Shown one piece after another: positions 1 to 11,738 of a stretch of DNA of 64,000 nt (positions within the stretch are counted from its first letter, which is position 1; each line of letters begins with the position of its first letter). The notes below the pieces were generated by a model that made no database searches, was not told where the DNA came from, and saw only the letters and a list, made by a program, of their open reading frames with translations. The DNA is taken from positions 6,432,194-6,496,193 of the forward strand of contig NC_066852.1 of assembly GCF_001640805.2 (NCBI RefSeq), read 5' to 3'. Position numbers and translations under genes: made by a program. This DNA is from Lates calcarifer (Eukaryota > Chordata > Actinopteri > Centropomidae).

Positions 1-446
1 AGTATACACATTTGTGTGCTCTGTATGAATAATAACAAAAAATAAATTAATAAATCAGTCTTTTTCTCACCAACCTCACTTAGTGATTACTTAATCTCTA
101 TCAGGTCATTATCATAATTATTTCAGACACATGCCAAACAAAGCCGGCCTGTGTTGTTTATTGTCTTGTTGTTACGGGTGGCCCAGCTCTCTCTGAGGCC
201 AGTGTTGGACAGTGACGGCTCACTGCATCTATTGGATTATGTGAGGGATTTGAAACTAGGATTAGGCCATTGGGCTGTGGACAGCATGCGGGCTGCGTGA
301 GCCTTTACATCACAGGGGTGTGTTACGGTGCATGTGTGTGTGTGTGTGTGTGCTTGAATGGGAGGTGGGTGTGTGAAAGTGTGTTTGTGCATCCCAGAGG
401 CAGCGACTCCACTTGGCTCCATTGTCTTTGGCACGGACTTTCAAAC
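1..446. other. Region 5' of samsn1, no gene seen
   Basis: This is AT-rich sequence ahead of the first proposed samsn1 coding exon. It contains a short TG microsatellite at 333-352. The stretch from about 380 to 446 would be 5' untranslated sequence if the ATG at 447 is the true start. I see no TATA box or GC box that I would defend as a promoter. Confidence 0.4.
333..352. repeat. (TG)10 microsatellite
   Basis: An uninterrupted run of TG dinucleotides lies about 95 bases before the proposed samsn1 start codon. It is likely to vary in length between individuals. Confidence 0.9.
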
Positions 447-3400
447 ATGAACCTGTTTTGCTTCACGCTGGTAAGATTCATCATCTTCTGTATACTCCCG
501 TGAATTTTTGGGTTTTGTCTGTCAGGAGCACTTGTTTAGTCCCTGGAGCCTCAGAAGAAGAGGAGACTCAGTGTGCCACTGTGGGAGACACTGGTGATGT
601 TATTATGGTTGACAAAGATCTGAGATGGGCTCTCTGGGGAACAAGACAAAACTGCAAACTACTTTCTTTCTTTCTTTTTTTCTAAGATTCATAAGGTTCC
701 TTAGATTCAGTCCTCTTCTGCTGTGCTTTTGTTTGCTGGATTGTGTAGTCCACATATTATTATTATTATTATAATATTTAGCATAATTTATCATACATAG
801 TTCAATAATCCTGTTAATGACATATTTTCCAACAATGGAACAACTTCTTCACATTGTTTCTGTAATTCTATCACAGTCAAATGTAGTGCATAAATACTAA
901 ATAACTGCTTTGAGTAAGACTGAATGTGCATTTTGTGTATGTGTCAAATAACTATCAAACTAGTCTTGCATAAACAGACCTTTCCTCATAATGAGTGGCT
1001 GCAATTTATTACAATGCTGATAGTTTTTATGATTTATATGTATATCTACAGTTATAACCTGGCTTATATAGACTATTAGTAACAGTTTATAGTGGGAGAT
1101 GTCTATACCACGCTGCCACTTGCACTCATAGACGGATCTGGGTCTTTATTCTCAGGTAAAATTCTAAATGTAGCAACAAACAGTACAAGATGTCACCTGC
1201 TTCATGAACTCAAACCACAATAACACAAAAGTGTAAGGTAATCTGCTCACCTGAACAAACCAGATTTATGTCAGTGGTTACACAACGCATGTCATTAGAT
1301 AAGGTTGAAGAATTGTATAAATATGTGTAATTTAACATATGGTATGGTAAGGATATAAGAATGAAGAAAACTGCAAAATGCTGTACATCCAAAAAAAAAA
1401 AAAAAAGGAAAAAAAAAAGCTTGGAGGAAATATCAAAAGTTGCCATCTTACATTTGATAAAATGAGGTTTTACACAGTGATATAAAAAAGCATACTGATT
1501 TTACAAGTCTGAGTTTCTTAGGTGGGTCATCCCCATATACAGTTAGTGGTAAGGGGCATTTAATTCAGAGCTATAGTCGGGGGCCAGGCCATGAAGTGTT
1601 TTAAAGTGAAGGAGTAAAATCTAAAATCTTAATTATTTTAATGGACATTTGACTCTTTTCCCAGACTGCAGACCTGCACCGTGAACTGAGAAAATTAAGC
1701 ACAAAGAGTAAAGCAAAGAGTGATGGATATTGATTATACATGCCTGAGTGACACGCTGTACATGTAGAATAATTACACCAGTGTACATGCCAAAGATTAG
1801 AAGATTAGACGACATGCTCACCTGCCCCTCGTGTAAAGCTTTTCATTGATTTTATATTGTGCAGTCAGGCTGATTTAGTCTGAAAGTTTGAACAGAGTGA
1901 ATCAGTGCACTGTAGTGTTTACACTAGGCTGCTGTCACTATGCAAACTGTTGATTGTTCTTTTTTTTTTCAGGAGGGCTCCACAGACAGCATATATGAAC
2001 CAGCCTACAGCCAAACATTCAGGGACGTCTTACCCAAGTACCAGTGCAGCCCTGGTCTCCTGAGGTGTCAGCCTGAGTGGGGTGGCTCAGATCCATCCAT
2101 CAGTTCTGTAAGTTTGTTATCTCACTGATGTCGGATATAGTGGGCAGTTTCACACACAGCCATGCTAGAGGTTGTAATGTGGCACAGAGCCAACTCTCTG
2201 AGCTAAATGCTACGACCAGTGTCAGTGCTAACATGATGTTAAGCAGGTGTTCTTACATATACAATGTATGTAAGCATAGTTACTATGGCTGATGGCCAGT
2301 GTATCCCATTAGCTTTGAATTTCTTTTCTTTTTTATTCTTTCCTCTCTAATTTTGCTTGTGTTGTATCTGTCTGTGTTTCCCCAAGCACCAACCCCAGAA
2401 TGCAATCAAATTAAAATGGAACAATAGAAGGTATGTGAGTTTTCTAGACTTGTTTAATTGATATGTTTTTTTTAATGAGCCCTCACTGCATTTCCTAATG
2501 ATAATTTAAATTGATTGTCTGTGGTTGTGTTTTTCTTTGCCCTTCTTTAACTCATTAGAATCAACTTAGTTTCCATTAGGAAATGAAAGCATTTGTCATT
2601 TCCATTTGTCATTTTAGGTCATGTGTGCCACAATCACAGTTGGACAATGAGACATTAGGTTTGTACAAAATTATCCCAATCATTGATCTTTACATTTGTA
2701 ATGTCGTCTTTCTTACAGATGGTTAAGACTTCAGGCAAAACTAACTTCAGCCTGCTCATCTTGATCTTATATTACATGTTGAAACTTTCTGTATACGACT
2801 ACAGTGTGAGAGATTGTCACCTGCTCCTTTTTCTTCCCCTCCACCTTGTCTAATGTAGAAAAAGACATTAATCATGCCTGCTGGATGTCATCTGCTGACA
2901 ATAAGGACTTATCTCATCGAAAGAAAGTCCCAAACAGAGGTAAAGAAATATGTCTACATGAGCAAAACATGAGCACTTATACAAGGTTAGAGATTAAACT
3001 AAAAAAAGGTTGATGTGGATTCAGCAGATAACTCGTCAGAGTGAATGCATGGTGGTATAGGCAGGTATAAAATAATGAAGAAAATTGGTGTTATTGACCT
3101 GATATGTAGCATAAATGAAAAATCACAAATTGCATTTCTTTATGTTTGACATTATATAGTATGCATTAAGAGAGAAATTAGAAGCATTATCTGATATGTG
3201 TGGATTGATCCCACAGAGACACATAAGGCTCCCAGTCAGAGCAACATGCTGACAGGAGGTGACAGAGTGAAGGAGGTGAACTCAAACAGGACACAGACAG
3301 ATCTACCAGCTCAGGTACAACCACCTTACAGCAGGTTTCACCCTCCAGTAGAGCCACATAATGATGACTATTGTATAGTAGTAACAGTATCCATAACCCT

Positions 3401-6400
3401 GTTCTCTGAATAAATCACATTTTGGACTGGAGCTAGTGCATACAGATGAATATGGTGGGTAATATTGGCATCTTTCATGCTTTAAATGAGAAGATCCTGT
3501 CATTCCCACGTGGACATTAGTGTCACAAATGATAATTATTTGCGAAGCTGTGGAGATTGCAGAGTTTAGTCTTTTGTAATCCTGTGCCCACATGACTGTT
3601 CGTGTGACACATGGCCACGTAGATACCTGGCATACCTGGATGTTTGTGCATGTGTTAGTGCACGTGAGGGAAATGACAGTGGTTGTTTATCTTTGTTTGT
3701 TTTCCACAGTCTGCTTATGTAACAGAAAACACTGAATTGATTAAATCACAGCAGGGTGCTAATAAAAACACCATATTAGATGCATGAATGCATTTAATTT
3801 TTATTCTGGCCAAACCTTCAAGTTAACTCAGTATATTTATGTGGTTTGTAGGGAGGTTACAGAGGGTAAAAAGTGAACGTGAAGTAAACGTGAGGGAGGT
3901 CAATTGTATGTCAGCCAAATCAGATCCACTGTTCACTTTAATCTGCTTTACAATCTTTAATCTCCTTTATAAGGCCCTTTTATATCTGTCCTGTGTTCTT
4001 TGGGACACCTGGATTTTGTACTGTTTGATGCTTTTCATGCCAACAGCTGATAGTTGAGATGGGAACATCACAACAGGACAGCAAGGACAGAAGGGAACAA
4101 GAGATAGTGCAGCAAAAAAAAAAAAAAAAAGCAGATTTAATGCTTTAACTTTAATATACGCAGAGTATTCAGATCCTTTAAATAAGTATCGAGAGGTATT
4201 GTATAGTTTTTTTTGTTTGTTTTTTTTATTTTCATTTTTATTTTTATTAAAACCGTGATGTGCTGACAAGACATCTAAATTAGACACTGCTAAAATGATT
4301 GGGAACCCCTGCTTTAATTTAGAACAATGGATTCTGCCTCATAGGATTATGATGTGGTTTTTAAAATCAAATCTTAATCTGAAAAGTAACTACCACCTAC
4401 ATCATTAAAATGCTATTTACACACTGATGGAGGCAATAATCCAATAATGTCATTTACAATGACAAAACAGTCATAGGAAACATAGTTTATAGTTGTGCTG
4501 ATACTTTTATTCAAGTGAAAGATCTGAATACTTCTTCCACTACTGAGTAGAGTACAGTATGGTGAATTCTATATAACAAAAGCAACACACACTGAAGTTT
4601 ATTGGCACTGGAAGATCATTCACAAACAAAACCACTATGCAGTGGTGAGAAAACACAAAAGTTTTTATGGTGCCATATTTGATGCAGTTGATGCTGTCTG
4701 TGTGCACACTGCACATATTGTTCCTTCATTTCAGGGCAGTGAAACTGCAGCTGACACAGCAGAATCAATACACACCAAAAGAAGAATAAAGAAGTTACAG
4801 AGTCTGGTGCAAGCAAAGAAGGGACATCAGAGTGGAGCTGGAAAAGGGAAGAACACATCTGAGAATAATGGTGAGCTGGTGGTGTTTTTCAACCTGTTGG
4901 AGAAGCTGCATTGTTGTGTGATTATCAAAAATAATTTCTCCTCATCTTCAGATCATTTGGCAGATGTGCTGAGTAACAACAATCCAGTGCTAACCTGTAT
5001 TGGCCTGGGGAGGAAAACACAGAGGTCCCCTAAAACTGTTCCATCACCACAACAGCAACAGGCCAAAGACCATGAATATTCAGAAGAGGAAGGACTTTGG
5101 AGCCATGGAGTTGGCAATCATCCGTGGAGCCCATTTGAGTGTTCACAACCCTGGGCTCCCTTCTACCACACCTGTCACCAACCTCGACATGACCTATGGG
5201 TCTGCGGCGGCACCCTGTCACTGCCTCGGACCACAGAGTGGGATCGTTTCGAGAGTTTGATACAAGAACTGGACAACAAACAGTCTAATCTAGCTCGCCC
5301 TCAAATGATCCGCTCCATCACGGATCTGCACCTCTCACAAAACATGGTAAGATATACCTGGGTATTATTAACATCAATCAACTGAGACCAGATTAACAGA
5401 TAGGACAAGTTCACAATTTTTCATGTCTGTCTAAACAATAGTGGGGTGCCTATATGAACACTGAAAGTGTTTCAGCTTTGCTCTCATTGGCTCATTGGCT
5501 TTATTTAGGAGGATGTTTGTTGGATGTTGGAAGTTTTTGCTACACCAGCCTTTTCACTGCTTCTGTCTAGCATTGATTTTATTTGTAGCATTTACAGTAT
5601 TTTTGTGCCAAGGTACAGTAGAAACCAGGGCTATAATCTCTGATGTCTAACCCTTTCTGCTGATGCAGTTTAGCCTGCTCTCAGACCTCCAAAGTGTCAT
5701 TAAACTGTGCTATGCAGGGCCTAGCTTTCTAATTGCACCTCAGAGCTCTTTGGGGAGCATTAGACTAACTGAACAGTAATTGAATACTTTTTTTAAATTG
5801 CTTTTATGGTATTCTGAACCAAAGGTTTTACAGCTTAGATTCATTCTAAGCCTCTAGCAGCACTAGTGCCTCATAAACTGCTATCTAATGATATCAGAAT
5901 CAGACTATAGAGCATCTTGCTAAAACTGGCTGATGCTTCACATTGATATTCCTTAGAGTTTACATATGAAGTTTGGTTTATAACATTATTCATTTTTCAT
6001 TACACTAACATATCTAACCAGGAAGCAAGTAGCAGCTTTAGGTACACATCAAGGAGCTTCACATGAATTAAGTGATGCAGTTAGAGGGGCACTTCTGTGG
6101 CTCTGGGAGAGCAAGTCTGAGAAAATAACTTGGTTGACATCTCTTGAATATCACAACTTGGGCTTGGAGACTACTGATTTTTAAACCTGTATGTAACAAA
6201 GGATGCTACTAAGTTGTATTATGGGAGGTATAAGATCCCAGGGCTTTGGAGTTTAAAGTCAGAATATCTTGGCTTCTGTTGCTTTGATTTGGAGTGAACT
6301 TATAACCAACTCCATTCATGAGATCTAGTAGACAATAAGCTTCCAGAATTCAGAGTGAAGTAGAGCTGACTTTAGGCAGCTCTAAGTTTCACATAGCCAG

Positions 6401-9400
6401 ACCTATCACCAGTCTTTCATTGTACATCCCTGGGGACTATAACAGTATTCACAAATCAGTCTCGTGTTCATCATCTCTCTAGTGACAAATCTCAACCAGT
6501 GAACCTTTAGCTCAGCAGTCAGCCAGACTGACTCTTCTCTTACCTCTGCTACATGTCGTGGTGAAATTATAACACTGCGCTCAGATTTCAGACTTCTGCA
6601 AACAGGCAGGACTTTGACCTGCCAGACTGTTACATTTCAAAAACATCTGCCTCAGAATTAGCATTAACATGGCTGTAACTATAAATAGGAAACAATGCAC
6701 TACAAACAGTAAATAAATCCATTGGTGTAAATTGTTTATCCAAACACTCAGTGTGTGACAGTGAGGCCTCATTTTGGTAACGGTCAATGTTGGGAATTGA
6801 TCCAAGAGTCAGTGTAACAGATGTTCTGAGAGCAGTGCTGAATGACTGCTAAACTGAAGCTAATGGCCAGCCAGTGGGGAGTGAATCATTGATTTCATGC
6901 TGTCTCTACTTTAATGACAAAATATATGACTATAGATCAGCAGATCTTAAAAATTCAGCACGATGGGATAAACTGTATGGGATGGATGGGATAATTACTG
7001 GCAAAAGTAACAGTGACCTTCTCACTGAAATACTGTTTTTAAGAAACACAGTTAATAGTAGAAGATCAGCGCAACATGATCATTCAAATACAATTTATAC
7101 AATATTTTTACACAGGATTTAAAAAATACACCAAATCTAGCTGTATTGCTGCCAGGGGTTAACCTAATTTCAGAACACAAATAAACAGGGATAAACACAC
7201 ACTGTTTTTGTTGTGGGGTCACAGGAGAACACACACACACACACACAGAGAGAGAGAGACAATATGGCCATCTGTCACTAGAAAACATTTTAATCTCGAT
7301 TTTACCCAAACAGTTGACCAGATTTGGGAGATTGGACGCCTTCAGACAGCACTCGCCTTTAATGAAACCACAGGATAATGGAAGCTGTCTGGTAAGAGAA
7401 CCAACCTCCTCTATCTGCCAGCTTGTCCATCTAGGAATTTAGCTTTCTCTAACATCCTCCACACCACAACAAATCCAGTGTTTATATAGAAAATTTACAT
7501 TGTTTTTATTGGGTGGCTGTGGAGGAGCACTCTGTTTACAGTGCGTTTTGTTTTTAAAGCCAAAGCAGGATCCAGCCAAATCCAGGCTGCAGGCAAAGCA
7601 AATGGAGGCCTCATCGCAGAGTGACAGGGACTACGTCAAGGCCTCACCAGAGAGAGCTCTGACAGGCGTCATCGTATGTCATGCACCCCACAAAGCTTAT
7701 GTTAATACAGCCAGTGTGAAGTTCATGGCACCCTGCATTTGCCGTGGTTCACACCTAATGAAACAACATCTGTTAGCAACCAGACACATCTGTCAGCCCC
7801 ACACCTGCTCTGCCAGGCTGCAAACTATCAATCAAACTATCATTTACTGTTTTACAGAAGGGGCTTTACACGCTAGTGTTGAAATTAGCACTTAAAGCAC
7901 AACAGGGAATTTCATTCAGTTTCATCACAATATAACTATCCACCCATTAATATTTTCAAATATATTTTCATAATAATTACAAGTGTTTTTTTCAAATGAA
8001 TATGTTTTTTTTGGTTCACAGTACTGACATTTGCAATCTATGCATCAGTAGTCACACTGATTAATTAGCATGTTATGTATCATGGTTTCCTATTGCTCAT
8101 TAACAAGAAATACATGCATGCATGTATACATAGAACTGCAGGTGATCTGCATTTTGATAAAAACAGCATCCAATGGCTTAATGGTGCAACCAATTCCTGG
8201 CTAGTGGACCTTTGTTGTCTGTCATAACCCTTTCTCTATGACCTAGTTCCTCTTTCCCTCTAGACAAAATACTGAACAACCACAACAACAACAACAGCAA
8301 CAACAACAAAGAATAAAACAAAAACAGAAATAACAGCCACACTCAACAGTAACTGTCCACAGGTACAGACTGAGCCCACACATATGTTACACATATGTGG
8401 ATATGTGGATCCATGTCAGTAAGATGTCACTGTATTGCAACAGTTTTATCACCTAATAGCTGATGGGACTCATGGTCACAATTTGGTAACACTTTGTAAT
8501 AAATAAAAAAACGCATAGTTAACAAATACACAAATTCATGATGATTTAATGCATGAATAAATGCAGGATGTATCATGAAGTGCTGTTTGCTCACCATTCA
8601 ACCACTACTGTTTCTGACATCTTCTTAGAACTGGTCCACTGTGTTCCATTCAGAAAGCATATGGTCAATGTGTGTATGTGGCTGGTTGTCCTCTTGAAAC
8701 ATTAAGGGCATTTTTAGAAATATACAGGTGACATACAGAATACTATATGTAGTTTAGTCAAACAGACCAAGAATTCAGAGTAAAATAGAGCCTGCCAACA
8801 CCCTTTATTTACAAGCATCAGTGAAGGGAGATTTAGAATTTTTCTACTTTGAGCTCTTAAAGTATAACCTAATTATTCCTTTAGAAGAGTCTGCCTGACA
8901 ATTTTAGAACCCAATCATATGATATCTTTTGTAAACTGCATACCAGTGAGGTTTAAGTGCATCTAGTTCAGAATCTTACACCTCATGTAGTCCACTGTGT
9001 GAAAGTGCCTGTACAGGAACAGGAAGTGAAAAGGTGAACACTGGTAGTTGGGGATTATGCTCACCACACACCTCCCAGGTCTCAGCTATAAAAAGCAAGG
9101 CAACTCTTGCAGGATTAAGTATTTTGCTTGCCAGAAGAACTGCGTGTGCCTGCATAAACTGGGATACTGAGCTGCTCCATCACATGAGGAATCAAACACA
9201 GCAGCTTAGGGCTCTGACTCAACTTTCTGGTTGGTTAGCTTTCTCTTTTGTTTGCCTGTAGTGGAAGATAACAAGTGACACAGAGCAAAAAGCATAAAAG
9301 AGAATAAAAAATGTGACTTGGTGTTTTCATTGTGCAGAATGGAGACATGCAGAAAAATGAAGCAGCAAAGGAGGAGACTGGTGGTGGGCAACCATTTACA

Positions 9401-11646
9401 AAGGGATACAGGCGGTCCAATAACTCTTTGGAAAGCCTCTACAGCCTCAACAGTGGACGAAGCTCCTCAAGTAAGCACCTTCAGGCACAGAACCAAGTGC
9501 ACTCTCACACTACAACCTGATAAATTATGCAACCCTTGTTTGGCACTTCTCCTACAGTCCTGTTGCTCCACTTTAAAGGCACTAATTTGCAGAGCCTCTC
9601 TAACCTTTGACAAACCTCTCAGACTATTGTGTTAGTGACGTGGACAATCAGGAAGAGGAAGAATTCAACATAGTAATTAGCTGACCCTGTAAAGAACTCT
9701 GTTTTTTGTGTGCTGTTCTCCAGGTGGAGTCACCAGTGGGTCTACCTGCTCCAGCAACAGAGGCAGTCTGAGGCTGGAGGAAGATCTGTCGTACACCAGA
9801 CAGTTCTGTGACAGAGCTAGAGTCCATACAGATTATGTGCCAAGTCCATATGACACAGAATCCCTTAAACTCAAGGTAAGCAAGTCTTACTGTATTACGG
9901 GCTACGTCATACTGGGGTCGGACTACTAAAAGATTTAGGATGACAGTCAGTTGGCCAATATCCATAGAATTTTTTACCCCATCTCAGTGGTGTTGCTTTA
10001 GGGATGGCTATGTTACTAACTTTTGGTCTAGTTGATCCACCACTTTGATGGATAATGAAATATCTGAACAATTATTGGATAGATTACCATGACATTTTGT
10101 ACAGACATTCATGGTCCCCAGAGATTAAATTCTGGGGTAGAAGGTGTTCCATATCTTCTCCATTAGTGTCACCATTCACATTTGTGGTTTCAAAGTGAAA
10201 TATCTAACTCTTGATAGTTTGCCATCACATTTAGCACATTTGTGGCTCCCAGATGAGTATCCCATCAGCCTGAGCTTTACTTTGTGTTTGGTGATATTGT
10301 AAATACATGCTAATATGCTAAACTAGATGGTGACTATAACAATCTGATCATGTCCTTGTCACATGTTAGCATACAGATATAGCATGTAGCTCATCACTGC
10401 TGTGTTATACAGCTTACAGAGCTGTAAACTCTTAGTCTTGTTGATGGCTGGTTTTCCTCATTGTATTAGTCTTAATGTATCTTGCCTTGGAATCTGCTGT
10501 CAGAAATATGAAAGCTGTAAATTATGGTGTATTAACTGTGCTGAGAAGTATTAAGTTCTGGTACAAAGTATCTCTGTATGCAGTTTTTGTACATGGTCCT
10601 TAATATTACATGTAATGAAATTCATTTAAACTTTCATTTAGGTGGGAGATGTGATTGACATCATAGCTAAGCCCCCCATGGGAATATGGACAGGGAGACT
10701 GAATGGCAGAGTTGGAAACTTCAAGTTCATTTATGTAGATGTACTAACAGAGGAGAGCCCTGAGACACATGAGGAAAGACACACCCACAAAGTTAGACAA
10801 AAATCAACTGTCCATGAAGTGCTGAAGCATCTCAGTTTGGAGGTATCTTATTTTACTTGTTTTGGACTCTGTAGCAACAATCATCTTCAGTACAAGAGGG
10901 TGTTCCTTCAGCTTCTGAATTATGTTTTTTTCCACTTGCTTTATCAGGAGTATTCCTCGTCTTTGCAGCAGAACGGTTACCAAACAGTAGATGACTTGAT
11001 GCAAGCTGAGGGAGCATCACCTGATAGAGCTGAATGTGACTGATCCAGAGCACAGGCATCGCCTGCTCACTGCTGTCAACTCCCTGCAGCAACTGTGCTG
11101 TGAGTAATGCGAAACACAGAAAAGGCCATCCAAGGACAGGGTCATCACGCACATTTTGTGACATGATAAAACTAGAAATAGATACACCGAGACATTTGGA
11201 TTCAGAAAGGAAAAGGGACAAGTGACATTACACCTCAAGCAGATAAGACAGGGAGGGTATCCAGGCCACTAAAGAGGAGAGCTAAAGAGGTTAAGGATAA
11301 CAGGATAACCCCAAAGAACGTTTCTGAGAATAGAGCAGTATACATGAGGACATTAGCTGCAGACAGATAGGCTGCTCAGCCTTAATGCACAAGAACAATA
11401 GCTGTAAAGGATTACTTACTGCTCATCTATTCAACTCTCTGACAATACATCCAACCAACCTATCTTCTCTGATTTACAGCTGATAGTCAGTTGGAGAATG
11501 AGGCCAATCAGGAGGCCGATACCCCCGGTAAGAACATGAAGTCAGACATGAACAACTGCTCAAGAGACTCCGGCTGCCCTGACAATGGCTCAGAGGATGC
11601 AGACCTTCACTTTTACTCTGAACAGCCTGTAATGACAGCTTCATGA
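447..11646 (+). CDS. samsn1: SAMSN1-type SH3/SAM adaptor protein (SLY family), 15 exons, +1 disruption in the SAM exon
   Basis: Proposed coding exons: 447-470, 1973-2107, 2387-2430, 2618-2658, 2859-2939, 3217-3314, 4735-4870, 4952-5346, 7314-7391, 7560-7673, 9338-9470, 9724-9875, 10642-10842, 10948-11099, 11480-11646. All have GT-AG borders and phases agree. With one surplus base removed the protein would be about 649 residues, longer than the roughly 370-residue human short form. Exons 11-12 carry the SLYS..SSSS-GVTS and RARVHTDYVPSPYDTESLK motifs seen in SAMSN1. Exon 13 holds the SH3 core (GDVIDII, MGIWTG, VGNFKFIYVDV), near residues 455-520. Exon 14 is the SAM domain, and the tail has CSRDSGC. 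Family members are cytoplasmic/nuclear adaptors that dampen lymphocyte receptor signalling. The first exon (MNLFCFTL) and exons 3-5 are the least certain. SASH3 is the nearest alternative; the serine-rich motif favours SAMSN1. Confidence 0.85.
4871..4951 (+). other. 81-nt in-frame mini-intron of samsn1
   Basis: This short segment begins GTGAGC and ends CTTCAG. It is a multiple of three and has no stop in the samsn1 frame, so retaining it would add 27 residues rather than break the protein. I treat it as an intron because its translation is hydrophobic and unlike the charged, glutamine-rich flanks. Confidence 0.6.
7229..7259. repeat. Compound (AC)n(AG)n microsatellite
   Basis: About nine AC units run straight into about six AG units, in the samsn1 intron just before the exon at 7314. 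Confidence 0.85.
8276..8309. repeat. (CAA)n tract
   Basis: A slightly interrupted CAA trinucleotide run within a samsn1 intron. No coding role is seen. Confidence 0.75.
8480..8605. repeat. Dispersed fish repeat fragment (GGTAACACTTT type)
   Basis: The segment starts GGTAACACTTTGTAATAAATAA and continues with spaced ATGCATGAATAAATGCA-like words. I recognise this arrangement from short non-autonomous repeats scattered through fish introns. It lies in a samsn1 intron. The family name and exact ends are not known to me. Confidence 0.45.
10015..10450 (+). repeat. Copy 1 of a dispersed fish repeat (ATATCTnAACAATTATTGGATGGATT family)
   Basis: Hallmarks are 'atctgaacaattattggat', 'ttgtacagacattcatggt' followed by 'ccccag', and a run of GCTAATATGCTAA words ending in 'gctgtaaactcttagtcttg'. 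The same words recur at 12480-12660, 28555-28690, 29885-30195 and 57400-58045. The copy fills much of the intron before the SH3 exon and has no open reading frame, so it is probably a non-autonomous element. Confidence 0.65.
10999..11003 (+). other. Site of +1 frame disruption in the samsn1 SAM exon
   Basis: The exon at 10948 starts in frame and reads through LQQNGYQTVDDLM, ending at 11001. In the same frame it then hits a stop at 11041-11043. If one base at about 11002 is skipped, the next frame reads KLREHHLIELNV-DPEHRHRLLTA, the second half of a SAM domain, and the exon end fits the phase of the last exon. The exon is 152 nt where 151 is needed. Either the assembly has an extra base or this allele truncates the protein after residue 562. 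Confidence 0.85.
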
Positions 11647-11732
11647 GTTTTATTCCTCATTGTGCTGTTGAGTTGACATGTGAATCAAAAGCTGTTTTTT
11701 ATTTTCTGCAAGTGTAATTTCTACTCATGTAC

Positions 11733-11738
11733 AATAAA
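11733..11738 (+). terminator. Poly(A) signal of samsn1
   Basis: AATAAA lies 87 bases after the stop codon at 11644-11646, giving a short 3' untranslated region. A second AATAAA occurs at about 11834. Confidence 0.7.

Noticed and set aside
9648..9965. 105-codon minus-strand open frame
   Set aside because: It is antisense to the samsn1 exon at 9724-9875 and matches no known protein.
447..11646. SASH3 rather than SAMSN1 as the identity of the first gene
   Set aside because: The SH3 and SAM segments share features of both, but the SLYS..SSSSGVTS motif, WTG and GNFKFIYVDV in the SH3 domain, and the FGRLDAFR motif point to SAMSN1. A gene tree would settle it.
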